NCBI RefSeq assembly: GCF_007570935.1
Contig: NZ_VLLR01000002.1
Location: forward strand, 248,001 to 312,000
Direction: 5' to 3'
Length of the DNA: 64,000 nucleotides
From: Lactobacillus sp. LL6
GTDB taxonomy: Bacteria > Bacillota > Bacilli > Lactobacillales > Lactobacillaceae
Shown here: in pieces, positions 39,539 to 47,715 of the stretch
Numbering within the stretch: position 1 is the stretch's first letter
How the letters are laid out: each line of letters starts with the position of its first letter
Position numbers and translations under genes: made by a program
Notes under the pieces: model-generated
The model's input: the letters and a program-made list of their open reading frames with translations, nothing else
What the model was told of the DNA's origin: nothing
Database searches by the model: none

Positions 39539-42187
39539 ATGGAAAACAATAAACGCCCTCCGGCCTATATGGCAAGCAGTACTGAAATTTTACAAAGATT
39601 AAAGACTACTAAAAGAGGGTTATCGACTCAAGAAAGTCAAAACCGACTTAAAAAATATGGCTCTAATAGCTTAGCCTCTGCTCCTCCAAAAACTATTTGG
39701 CAAATGCTAAAGGACCAAATATTTGATCCTATGATTTTAATTTTGCTTGGAGCTAGCATTTTTTCAGCTTTTCTCAATGAATGGACAGAAGCAATCGTTA
39801 TTGCATTAATAATTATTTTCAATGCAATAATTGGCATTATTCAAGAGAAAAAGGCCCAGTCATCATTAGCTGCCTTAAAACAGATGAGTGCACCAACTGC
39901 ATTAGTTATGCGAAATGGACAAGAACAAAAAATTCCTGCTCAAGATTTAGTAATTGGTGACATTGTTTTATTAACTAATGGGGATATAGTTCCTGCTGAC
40001 TTAAGATTAATTGAAGCGGCTAACTTGCAAGTTCAGGAAGCATCTTTGACAGGTGAATCTCTACCAATTAAGAAAGATTCACAAGCAATTTTAACTAAAA
40101 ATTGTCCTTTAGGTGACAGAACTAATATGGTTTATACTTCTTCTATTGTTACTTATGGTCGCGGAATTGGTGTAGTTACAGCTAGTGGAATGAATACCGA
40201 AATGGGTGCCATTGCTGGAATGCTTGATAGTGAAAGTGATATTGAAACTCCACTTAAACGTAAACTTGCATCCGCCGGAAAAACATTAACTATCATTGGT
40301 TTGATTATCTGTGCTTTTATTTTTTTACTGGGCGCATTATATGGAAAACCTTTAGGACCACAATTTTTAGTGGCTGTATCATTAGCGATTTCTATTATTC
40401 CAGAAGGATTACCAGCTACTGCGACAATCGTAATGGCTCTTGGAGTTAAACGAATGGCTAAAAAGAACGCCTTACTGAAAAAACTCCCAGCAGTTGAAAC
40501 TCTAGGAAATACAACCGTAATTTGCTCTGACAAAACCGGCACCTTAACATTAAATAAAATGACTGTCGTTGAAGCAGCCCTAATAGGTGATATTAGTCAA
40601 ACTAAAACTGTAAAAGCTAAAAAACTTTCTAATAAATATCATGAGTTAATGCTTGCTGGTATTTTATGTAATGATGCTAGTTTAGATAAGAATAATAAAG
40701 TCATCGGTGATCCAACTGAAGGTGCTCTTATTACTTTAGCTCAAAAACATAACTTAATTCAGAAAAGAGTTAAAGAAAATTATCCGCGACTTTTTGAACA
40801 ACCTTTTGATTCAGAAAGAAAACGCATGACAACTTTACATCCGCAAAATGATGGTTATGTTGCATATACAAAGGGCGCCATTGATGAAATATTGCCAAGA
40901 TGTAAATATGTTTTAACTGAATATGGCATCCGACCAATTAATGATTTTCAAAAAGAACAAATTTTAAAAACAGCTCATAAAATGTCGACTAATGCCTTAC
41001 GTGTATTAGGATTTGCTAAAAGAAATTTCACTAATATTCCTGCCGAAAACTCGGATATTGAAACTAATCTAGTTTTTATGGGATTAGTCGGAATGATTGA
41101 CCCACCCCGTGTTGAAGTAGCAAGCGCTATTCAAAAATGTCATACTGCAAAAATTGCTACAATTATGATTACTGGTGATCATCAAACAACTGCTGTTGCT
41201 ATAGCTAGAGAATTAGGGATTTTTCAAGATGGAGACCATGTTATTACTGGTAGTCAGCTAAATAAAATGAGTGATCCTGAATTAGATAATATGGTTAAGG
41301 CAACTACAGTTTTTGCTAGAGTTTCCCCAGCAGACAAATTGCGTATTATTAAGAGTTTGCAAAGGAATGGCGAAATTGTTGCTATGACTGGAGATGGTGT
41401 TAATGACTCCCCTGCCTTAAAAGCAGCTGATATTGGAGTAGCAATGGGAGTTACAGGAACAGATGTAGCTAAAGATGTGGCCGATATGGTATTGTTAGAT
41501 GATAGTTTCACTACTATTGTAGATGCAGTTCAAGAAGGTCGTCGAGTATATCGTAATATTCAAAAGGTTATTCAATTTTTATTAGTTGGAAATATTGCAG
41601 AAATTACGACTTTGATAATTGCGACAATTTTCAATTGGGATGCACCCTTGCTCGCTCTTCATATCCTTTGGGTCAACTTAGCTACAGCAACATTACCAGC
41701 CTTGGCCTTAGGAGTTGATCCTGCAAGCAAAAATATTATGACACATGCTCCTGTAAAAATTGGTACATTATTTGAAAAAGGCTTAGTAATTCGTGTAATT
41801 ACTCAGGGACTCTTTGTAGCAATGATGACTTTAATTGCTTATGGAATTGGTGCTCAAACTAGCAATATAGCTGGTCAGACAATGGCTTTTTGTGTATTAG
41901 CTTTTTCACAAATGTTACGTGCATTCAATCAACATTCTACTACCGAATTGATTTGGCAAAGATCAACTAAGATGAATTATTGGATTCTTGTTTCATTCAT
42001 TATCTCTGCTATTTTTATTTCAACAATTTTATTACTGCCAAGTATGCAAACTACCTTCCATTTAACTGATTTAAGTAGTAATCAATGGATAGTGGCAATT
42101 GGTTTGGCTCTGATGTCAATTATACAAGTAGAATTTAGTAAACTAATTAAAAATGCAAGTCGCAGTTTTAATGCGGATGTTGCATAA
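39539..42187 (+). CDS. Cation-transporting P-type ATPase, calcium (P2A) type
   Basis: This membrane pump of 882 aa uses ATP to export a cation, most likely Ca2+. Parts in order: an N-terminal cation-ATPase domain (GLSTQESQNRLKKYGSN), the actuator loop with TGES (about 174-177), the M4 motif PEGLPA typical of Ca2+/Na+ pumps (residue about 288), the phosphorylated Asp in SDKTGTLT (D331), KGA in the nucleotide-binding domain, MTGDGVNDSPALK in the hinge, and a C-terminal set of helices. AAGGAG lies 14-19 bases before the ATG, rather far. The gene has its own promoter and terminator. Confidence 0.9.
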   Translation: MENNKRPPAYMASSTEILQRLKTTKRGLSTQESQNRLKKYGSNSLASAPPKTIWQMLKDQIFDPMILILLGASIFSAFLNEWTEAIVIALIIIFNAIIGIIQEKKAQSSLAALKQMSAPTALVMRNGQEQKIPAQDLVIGDIVLLTNGDIVPADLRLIEAANLQVQEASLTGESLPIKKDSQAILTKNCPLGDRTNMVYTSSIVTYGRGIGVVTASGMNTEMGAIAGMLDSESDIETPLKRKLASAGKTLTIIGLIICAFIFLLGALYGKPLGPQFLVAVSLAISIIPEGLPATATIVMALGVKRMAKKNALLKKLPAVETLGNTTVICSDKTGTLTLNKMTVVEAALIGDISQTKTVKAKKLSNKYHELMLAGILCNDASLDKNNKVIGDPTEGALITLAQKHNLIQKRVKENYPRLFEQPFDSERKRMTTLHPQNDGYVAYTKGAIDEILPRCKYVLTEYGIRPINDFQKEQILKTAHKMSTNALRVLGFAKRNFTNIPAENSDIETNLVFMGLVGMIDPPRVEVASAIQKCHTAKIATIMITGDHQTTAVAIARELGIFQDGDHVITGSQLNKMSDPELDNMVKATTVFARVSPADKLRIIKSLQRNGEIVAMTGDGVNDSPALKAADIGVAMGVTGTDVAKDVADMVLLDDSFTTIVDAVQEGRRVYRNIQKVIQFLLVGNIAEITTLIIATIFNWDAPLLALHILWVNLATATLPALALGVDPASKNIMTHAPVKIGTLFEKGLVIRVITQGLFVAMMTLIAYGIGAQTSNIAGQTMAFCVLAFSQMLRAFNQHSTTELIWQRSTKMNYWILVSFIISAIFISTILLLPSMQTTFHLTDLSSNQWIVAIGLALMSIIQVEFSKLIKNASRSFNADVA

Positions 42188-42196
42188 TTATAGAAG

Positions 42197-42224
42197 TCTG
42201 GCAATTAATTGCCAGATTTTTTTT
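42197..42224 (+). terminator. Terminator of the P-type ATPase gene
   Basis: TCTGGCAATTAATTGCCAGA is a perfect 20-base palindrome followed by eight T residues. Confidence 0.95.
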
Positions 42225-42301
42225 ATAAAAATTAATTGCATTTATAAAAAAATCTGTCATAATTATGAAAAATAATGTTAGCCGGAAAGGAAAATAACAA
42301 A

Positions 42302-43171
42302 ATGCTTATTCCACTAATTATTACAATTTTAGTTATCCTTTACTTTTTTGCAGGGTTACGAATTGTACCTCAAAATTATGTTGGCTTAGTTGAAACACTG
42401 GGCAAATATTCCAAAACAGTAAAAGCGGGTTTAATCTTCATTTGGCCGATTTTTCAAAGAATTCGCAAAGTAAGCCTCGCCTTACAACCACTAGAAATAT
42501 CTAAATATCGTATCATCACTAAAGATAATGCCGAGATTACCACTAGCCTTACATTGAACTATCTTGTAACTGATGCTTACAAATACTTCTACAATAATAC
42601 TGATTCAGTAGAAAGTATGGTTCAGCTGATTCGTGGTCACTTACGCGACATTATTGGACGAATGGAATTAAACGAAGCTTTGGGCTCAACTAGTGAAATC
42701 AATGCTCAGCTTTCTGAAGCAATTGGCGACTTAACTGATGTTTATGGAATTCGCGTAGTGCGTGTTAATGTCGATGAATTGTTGCCAAGCCCTGAAATTC
42801 AAAAAGCAATGGATAAACAATTGACAGCTGATCGTGAAAAAACCGCCGCAATTGCTAAAGCTGAGGGTGAAGCTCGCAACATCGAACTAACTACTAAGGC
42901 TAAGAACGATGCTTTGGTTGCAACTGCCAAAGCAAATGCAGAAGCTGTTAAAACTCAAGCTGATGCGGAAGCCTATCGTATTGATAAATTACAAGAAAGC
43001 TTAGGTAAAGCTGGCGAAGGATACTTTAGAAATCAAAGTTTGGATAGTTTTAACCAATTAGCAAATGGTAATAACAACTTAGTTATTATGGATAAGGATG
43101 AGATTACCACTTTAGGAAAAGTCCCAGCTGCTAAAAAGGTTTGGGATGCAAGTAAAAGTAAAGATGAATAA
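42302..43171 (+). CDS. SPFH/band-7 (stomatin-like) membrane protein
   Basis: The protein is 289 aa from the ATG at 42302. The in-frame ATG at 42275 is rejected because the ribosome-binding site GGAAAGGAAA lies between the two. An N-terminal membrane anchor (LIPLIITILVILYFFAGL) is followed by the SPFH domain (about 20-195: IVPQNYVGLVETLGKY, ITKDNAEITTSLTLNYLV, VYGIRVVRVNVDELLPS). Then comes a charged helical coiled-coil rich in Ala, Lys and Glu (DREKTAAIAKAEGEARNIE). Such proteins form oligomeric rings on the membrane and often control membrane proteases or fluidity. No NfeD or protease gene is next to it, so its partner is unknown. Confidence 0.88.
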   Translation: MLIPLIITILVILYFFAGLRIVPQNYVGLVETLGKYSKTVKAGLIFIWPIFQRIRKVSLALQPLEISKYRIITKDNAEITTSLTLNYLVTDAYKYFYNNTDSVESMVQLIRGHLRDIIGRMELNEALGSTSEINAQLSEAIGDLTDVYGIRVVRVNVDELLPSPEIQKAMDKQLTADREKTAAIAKAEGEARNIELTTKAKNDALVATAKANAEAVKTQADAEAYRIDKLQESLGKAGEGYFRNQSLDSFNQLANGNNNLVIMDKDEITTLGKVPAAKKVWDASKSKDE

Positions 43172-43232
43172 ATAAAAATTTCTTCCTGGCTGGTACCTTT
43201 ATACCCATATGTACGCAAATTGGTTTAATCAA

Positions 43233-43265
43233 AAAAGCAAGAAACTAAGTTCTTGCTTAATATTT
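43233..43265. terminator. Terminator between the band-7 gene and degenerate DNA
   Basis: AAGCAAGAA and TTCTTGCTT form a stem with a short loop. The six-T tail is on the minus strand; the plus-strand tail is weak. The same arms recur at 47231-47273. Confidence 0.6.
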
Positions 43266-43268
43266 ATT

Positions 43269-43438
43269 AATCATTTGTATCTGAAATTGGCTTAAGTGCA
43301 TCAACATAACCATTAACTTCAGACTTTATTAATTAAATATGACATTATTAAACCAATAATTCGTGGAAAATTAGGATTTACTTTACCATTATTTAGAGAA
43401 TTCATTCAAGAAAAATATGATGAATTAAATTGGGGTTA
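43269..43438. pseudogene. Two short degenerate gene ends in the 43.2-43.5 kb gap
   Basis: On the minus strand a frame ends ...EVNGYVDALKPISDTND with TAA near 43269. On the plus strand a frame ends ...IIRGKLGFTLPLFREF and QEKYDELNWG with TAA near 43438. Both lack a start and upstream continuation, so they look like leftovers of two genes removed by deletion. I do not recognise the families with confidence. Confidence 0.4.
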
Positions 43439-43442
43439 AAAA

Positions 43443-43486
43443 AAAACCGTTCTAGAAGCTTAAAAACATTTTCTAGAACGGTTTTT
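43443..43486 (-). terminator. Terminator of the DUF2075 gene
   Basis: AAAACCGTTCTAGAA pairs with TTCTAGAACGGTTTT; a T-rich tail follows on both strands, so it can stop transcripts from either side. Confidence 0.9.
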
Positions 43487-43488
43487 AA

Positions 43489-44706
43489 TTATTTTAATTT
43501 AGAATACATTTCATACAATGTTTTTCTTAAAAGAGGATCATGAGCATAAATATAAGTTCCATATACTCCACGCTTGAATAAAACATTCAATTGATTCATG
43601 AAAAGCTGTTTCTTAATCTCGTTCAATTCCTTTTCTGATAAATCTTTTCTTCTTTTAAATGCTTCTGTATCAGTGAATTTATTAATATCAATATGCAAAT
43701 TATTAGTTCCAGGAATCTGACTAATAGGTGGACTAATTATTATCCCCGTATAATTTAAATCAAAACCCTGACAAGTATAAAACGAACCCACTTCATTAAT
43801 AGTCTGCGGAATTTCGGCCCATGGTTTAACTGTATAATTATATTGATCCCAAGGCATTTTAAAACTACCTTCTTGAATATAATGCTTTTTACCATCTAAA
43901 GTAGACGGATAACCTGTTGCTGATAAAATTCTTGATAATCCTACTTCAGAATTGCGCTTAACAATTTCTTGTCGCATCTTTTCAGCATCATCAAAAATTC
44001 TAAAATCATAATTTTGTTTAGCATTTTTAGGCAGCGGCATTATTTCTAATTTATCAGTAAAATCATTAAACCAATTAATCAATTCATCGCTTGCATTCAT
44101 TCGGAATTGATGCGTTAAATAATAATCTTGATATGAAAAATCATGTGTAATACTTTCTAATTTTTCTTTTGTCCAAAAAGTCTTAGTTCTCATAACTTGA
44201 TGAGTATCAAAAACAAGAATTACCACTTTAGCTCTTTTAATTATTTCGACTAGCTGATTTTGGTAAGTAAAATTATTATATGGATCTGATTTTGATAAAA
44301 GCAAATGTGCTTCATCAATTAGAACAATATCAACTTTTGAACACTTTTTATCTAAAGTATTAATCAAAGAAGTAGGTCTAGTAAAATCTTTCTTATATAA
44401 GTTTGGAAGTTGTCCTGCAATCTCCTTATAAATTTTCAAAATTTCAGGGTGATTAACAACAAAGTAATTTTCCGAACCATACAATATTGATTCTTTATTT
44501 TTTCGAGTAGCTGTTTGAATCTGATTAAACAAGTGAGATAATACAACACTTTTCCCTGTTCCTGCATCCCCATATATCGTAAAAACTGCCGGAAAATCTT
44601 GTTTTAAGTGCTGCTTAGAAAAAGTAATTACTTGATCTACTAATTTATTTTGTTCCGGTGTCAATTCTTTAAATGGTGACAAATTATTGACGGCTTTTAT
44701 TTCCAT
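43489..44706 (-). CDS. DUF2075-family P-loop ATPase/helicase-like protein
   Basis: This 405-aa protein has a Walker A motif, GDAGTGKS (46-53), a Walker B motif, VDIVLIDEAH, and a later region with Thr/Gln-rich helicase-like motifs (YTCQGFDLNYTGIIISP, which looks like motif V/VI of superfamily 1). This is the DUF2075 (Schlafen-like ATPase) layout. Its exact job is not known; such genes are common in accessory regions and beside defence genes. No strong ribosome-binding site is seen before the ATG. It is the left end of the accessory cluster. Confidence 0.78.
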   Translation of the reverse strand: MEIKAVNNLSPFKELTPEQNKLVDQVITFSKQHLKQDFPAVFTIYGDAGTGKSVVLSHLFNQIQTATRKNKESILYGSENYFVVNHPEILKIYKEIAGQLPNLYKKDFTRPTSLINTLDKKCSKVDIVLIDEAHLLLSKSDPYNNFTYQNQLVEIIKRAKVVILVFDTHQVMRTKTFWTKEKLESITHDFSYQDYYLTHQFRMNASDELINWFNDFTDKLEIMPLPKNAKQNYDFRIFDDAEKMRQEIVKRNSEVGLSRILSATGYPSTLDGKKHYIQEGSFKMPWDQYNYTVKPWAEIPQTINEVGSFYTCQGFDLNYTGIIISPPISQIPGTNNLHIDINKFTDTEAFKRRKDLSEKELNEIKKQLFMNQLNVLFKRGVYGTYIYAHDPLLRKTLYEMYSKLK

Positions 44707-44746
44707 TTGGTTTGAACCCTAACTTCTCTTTCATGATAAATTTCGA

Positions 44747-44784
44747 TATAATTATTAACGCAGAAAAGTTAAATCAGCGGTGGT
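44747..44784 (+). promoter_or_regulatory. Promoter and 5' element of the small membrane peptide gene
   Basis: A perfect TATAAT (44747-44752) has no good -35 partner. The transcript would start near 44759 with a leader of about 100 bases. AGCGGTGGT (44776-44784) is complementary to ACCACCGCT (45098-45106) beyond the gene, allowing a 5'-3' clamp within the mRNA. Confidence 0.5.
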
Positions 44785-44834
44785 ACTTTCTAATCCAGGA
44801 GATGATTCTTATGGTGTGAACTTTCATAATCCAG
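44785..44834 (+). repeat. Direct repeat in the leader of the small peptide gene
   Basis: ACTTTCTAATCCAG (44785-44798) recurs as ACTTTCATAATCCAG (44820-44834) with one extra base. Between them is GGTGTGAACTTT, which resembles CGTGTGATACTTTT at 45047-45060 in the RNA overlap region. Confidence 0.6.
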
Positions 44835-44862
44835 AATCTAACTGAAAAGAGGTACAGCTTAC

Positions 44863-45036
44863 ATGATAAGCCTCATTTGGCTTGTCATAAATATCCTTGG
44901 TCTTTTGATAATTCTTCTTAGATTAGTTCGTTGCTTTTTTAAAGAAGCTAAAGATACGGTAGATTCTTTTACAGAATTACTAAAATCAATCAAGCAGACC
45001 ATTGATACTTTCCATGATTTATGGAAAAAGTCGTAA
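44863..45036 (+). CDS. 57-aa single-span membrane peptide, candidate type I toxin
   Basis: The ATG is preceded by AAAAGAGGT 10 bases upstream. The peptide has a hydrophobic N-terminal span of about 20 residues (ISLIWLVINILGLLIILLRL) followed by an amphipathic, charged tail (FFKEAKDTVDSFTELLKSIK, DLWKKS). This layout fits small membrane-active toxins of type I toxin-antitoxin loci. It does not match the Fst/Ldr peptides I know in sequence and is longer than them. The gene has its own -10 box, a repeat-rich leader and a terminator at 45128-45160. A short RNA is apparently transcribed toward it from the other strand. The ORF on the minus strand at 44859-45074 is its shadow. Confidence 0.6.
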   Translation: MISLIWLVINILGLLIILLRLVRCFFKEAKDTVDSFTELLKSIKQTIDTFHDLWKKS

Positions 45037-45038
45037 GC

Positions 45039-45162
45039 AAAAAAGCCGTGTGATACTTTTGGAATGGTAATCACGGCTCATTTGCTAAACATTACTAACC
45101 ACCGCTCTTTTAGCGTCTCTGCATTAAGGTATCACGCTGGCAGGCGTGATGCCTTTTTTGTT
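45039..45162 (-). ncRNA. Candidate antisense RNA opposite the 3' end of the small peptide gene
   Basis: On the minus strand a perfect TATAAT (45174-45169), with TTGCGC 18 bases upstream (45198-45193), would start an RNA near 45162. It would contain a 5' hairpin (GGCATCACGC/GCGTGATACC) and end at a terminator (AGCCGTG ... CACGGCTTTTTTG, 45078-45039). At about 120 nt with no ORF, it lies fully antisense to the 3' part of the peptide mRNA. This is the layout of the antitoxin RNA in type I systems. Predicted only from sequence. Confidence 0.55.
45128..45160 (+). terminator. Terminator of the small peptide mRNA
   Basis: GGTATCACGC and GCGTGATGCC form a stem with a six-base loop, followed by six T residues on the plus strand. 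Read on the other strand it is the 5' hairpin of the antisense RNA. Confidence 0.8.
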
Positions 45163-45311
45163 ACGTTTATTATAACATCTCTGATAAAACTTGCGCAATA
45201 ATCCCATCTATAAATTAATTTTTATCATTAATAGATATGTCACAACCATTTTTCATTCCTTGCTATAATTATAGATAAGTTTAATGAACACCGCCCCGAA
45301 ATCTAAATCAT

Positions 45312-46805
45312 TTAATTCACCTTATCATTATTCCCAAAATTTGCATACAAATAATGTAATCTAATTACTCCATCATATTTTGCAGGAATATCAAAAATTT
45401 GCATCTTATTCGAATATTCATTAAGATCTTCAGTTGCCTTACTATAAACTGTAATTGAATGTGGCACACTTCCAATTAGTAAAAAGACATAATCAGCACT
45501 GTGCATTGCTTTAAAAATCTGCTGCTCACCATCTTCATAAGCATCAAAAATCTTAAGATTGCAGTACTTCTTCATTTCATTAACAAAGCCAGCAGAATAC
45601 TTATTACCAACTAAGACAACATTTAAGTTCTTAAGCCAATTAATTTCTGCTTGATTAGTAATAGTAATTTTATGTTCATTTTGTCTTTGATTAATTTTAG
45701 ACTTATGATTCTTCTGAAACTTACTAATACGAGAAATATTTGACTCTATCGAAATAGTAGGATAAAGATGATCTACAATCCAATTCTTATGCTTGTAATG
45801 ACAACGCACAACAATTCCAGAAGAATAATTAGAATTATTACGCAATCTCTCTGGCACAAAAACTGGATAAACAGAATTCTTATTAATATCATGAAGCAAA
45901 AATTGGTCACTTGTTTCTTCAATATAGCCATAACTATAGCTATGTCTTTGAGTTGACTCTAAAACTTGCTGATAATATTGCTTTAGGTAATCAAGTTTAG
46001 CATAATCTGTAATAGTCTCAGGAGAACATTTATCAATCAAAAGCTGAATTAATTCCGAAATAGGTGCATTCTTTAATTGTGTTTTGTTGCGATATTTTCT
46101 TAATAGTGAGTCATTTTCATCAATTAAGGACTTAACTTTACTCTCTAGCTTATTTTGAAACTTGGTTAAATGTTCTACTTCTCTCTTATATTCTTTTGCC
46201 TGCTTTTGGTAAGTATTTCTATCTTCTCTTACCAGAGTTATTTTTTCAGCTAACTTAGTATTCTTTCTCATTACTCCTGCAAAGAGAGTACTTAATAATT
46301 CTATTTGAAAATTTTGCTCATCAATAAGCTTTCGTACATCATCACCAGGAGCTAAGCTTTCAGAATCAATCCAAGATGTTACTTTTTGAAGATGACTTAT
46401 TTCTTCATTTTTTTGCTTAAGTTTTTGGTCTAATTCTTTATTCTTTTCTTCATATTCAAGCTCTATTTTCTTAATTTTTTGATTAAAATTATCTTTTTCA
46501 GCTCTTAATTTACGTAACTGCTTTTGTTTACTACGATTTCTCTTTTGTAATTCACTTTTTTCATGCTGGAGTCTTATATTATTTTGATTTGTGAGACGCA
46601 ATTGTCGTTCTAATTTTTTGATTTCTAATTTTGCATCTGTTGAATATGTCGTTTTCTTTTTCGGAGTTGAACTATTTTCAGTTTCTTTTTTCCTCTTAGA
46701 TTTGATTACTTTTTCCATTAACTGTCGTCGATGTTCTGCCATATCCATTTTTTCGGATTCGGGAAGTTTCTTTCTATTTTCATTTAAGAATCTCGACATT
46801 TTCAT
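45312..46805 (-). CDS. Coiled-coil protein with C-terminal DUF2325 domain
   Basis: This 497-aa protein has a basic N-terminus and a long coiled-coil (about residues 60-245, rich in K, E, Q, L and R). A middle region (about 250-375) follows, then a DUF2325-type Rossmann-like C-terminal domain (about 390-490: NVVLVGNKYSAGFVNEMKKY, ADYVFLLIGSVPHS). Its function is not known. The coiled-coil suggests a filament or scaffold in the cytosol; there is no signal peptide or membrane span. TTGGAGGG precedes the ATG. It is monocistronic and faces the small RNA locus. Confidence 0.75.
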   Translation of the reverse strand: MKMSRFLNENRKKLPESEKMDMAEHRRQLMEKVIKSKRKKETENSSTPKKKTTYSTDAKLEIKKLERQLRLTNQNNIRLQHEKSELQKRNRSKQKQLRKLRAEKDNFNQKIKKIELEYEEKNKELDQKLKQKNEEISHLQKVTSWIDSESLAPGDDVRKLIDEQNFQIELLSTLFAGVMRKNTKLAEKITLVREDRNTYQKQAKEYKREVEHLTKFQNKLESKVKSLIDENDSLLRKYRNKTQLKNAPISELIQLLIDKCSPETITDYAKLDYLKQYYQQVLESTQRHSYSYGYIEETSDQFLLHDINKNSVYPVFVPERLRNNSNYSSGIVVRCHYKHKNWIVDHLYPTISIESNISRISKFQKNHKSKINQRQNEHKITITNQAEINWLKNLNVVLVGNKYSAGFVNEMKKYCNLKIFDAYEDGEQQIFKAMHSADYVFLLIGSVPHSITVYSKATEDLNEYSNKMQIFDIPAKYDGVIRLHYLYANFGNNDKVN

Positions 46806-46831
46806 ATTTTTCCCTCCAAGATTTAATTTTT

Positions 46832-46860
46832 ATATAATTGTAGCTTATTTGAAGTGTAAA
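46832..46860 (-). promoter_or_regulatory. Promoter of the coiled-coil DUF2325 gene
   Basis: On the minus strand TTTACA (46860-46855), a 17-base spacer and TTATAT (46837-46832) lie 26 bases upstream of the start codon. Confidence 0.6.
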
Positions 46861-46997
46861 CACTATATATTATTAAGGATACTTTTTATAATAAAGTATT
46901 TATAAGTGTACGATATTGCACTTAGCAGAATTAATAATCAGTGATACATAAAAGCAATAAGCTGGCTAACTTATAGATTGAACTTCTTGCTTTTTTA

Positions 46998-47192
46998 TTA
47001 TTCTTTTTCTAGCCAAGTTTTTATTTTATTTGGAGTGTCTAAATCTTCCAATGGCCAATCTTTTGTAAGCTCTTGAATTGCTTGTTCATCAGAAACTTTC
47101 TCAATATCTTTAATTTTCAAAGTAACCTCCAACATTTTATTTAGTGAAGTTAAAAACTTATCTTTTACATTTAGTATTTCTTCTAAATTCAT
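46998..47192 (-). CDS. Small hypothetical protein (64 aa)
   Basis: The frame from the ATG at 47192-47190 gives a 64-aa charged, helical protein (MNLEEILNVKDKFLTSLNKM ... LDTPNKIKTWLEKE). An upstream in-frame start at 47213 is possible, but neither start has a clear ribosome-binding site. I do not recognise it. It could be a small regulatory protein or the end of a lost gene. Composition is gene-like, but it lies in a decayed stretch, so confidence is moderate. Confidence 0.4.
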   Translation of the reverse strand: MNLEEILNVKDKFLTSLNKMLEVTLKIKDIEKVSDEQAIQELTKDWPLEDLDTPNKIKTWLEKE

Positions 47193-47230
47193 TTTTTTAA
47201 TTATAAAAATCAATTACTATTATAATCTAT

Positions 47231-47273
47231 CAAAAAAGCAAGAAACTAACTAATTTTAAGTTAATTCTTGCTT
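47231..47273 (-). terminator. Terminator with AGCAAGAA arms
   Basis: AAGCAAGAA and TTCTTGCTT form the outer stem, TTAACTTAA-type bases pair inside, and a T tract follows on the minus strand. It overlaps the end of the relic at 47256-47486 and repeats the arms of the terminator at 43233-43265. Confidence 0.6.
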
Positions 47274-47650
47274 ATTTATTTTCCATATCTTTTGCAAAGA
47301 ATCAGAATTTATAATTGGCAATGAATCAAACTGCCCTTCAATGTATCTTCTAGCAAAGGAGACATCTTTCCTCCCCTTATTCTTAGCATTGCCAATATCA
47401 AATACTGAGGTCAGAGTACTTACCCTAGTAAATAATTTATCATAAAAATTATAAACTGATCTAATTTTACTATCTAATTCGTAACAGCATGAATGTGATT
47501 TATTGTTAATTCTTGCATAATTCCTAGTACCTTAAGATTAGCAAAAGTATTGGTTTCTTTATACTTTCTAAGTCTTTCTCCTGCTTCTGCTAAAAGAGTA
47601 GTTTCATCCCTAAACAAAGCAAAATTCTTTACTGTAAAATCAACTAACAT
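47256..47650 (-). pseudogene. Remnants of an AAA-type (AAA_21/abortive-infection-like) ATPase gene and an attached fragment
   Basis: A good start (GGAGGG, then ATG at 47650) opens a 58-codon frame, MLVDFTVKNFALFRDETTL ... AEAGERLRKYKETNTF. This is how AAA_21/OLD-like ATPases begin. It then jumps to unrelated sequence and stops at 47474, before any Walker A motif. A second open stretch follows in another frame to 47256 (KIRSVYNFYDKLFTRV ... RRYIEGQFDSLPIINSD) and has no start. So the ATPase lost its core by deletion. The original could have been a phage-defence ATPase; that is inference from the family and surroundings. Confidence 0.55.
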
Positions 47651-47715
47651 AATTTCTAGCCCTCCATGTTAGTCTTAATTTAACATAACAAGCACGAAAA
47701 GCCGTGCTTAAGTGA

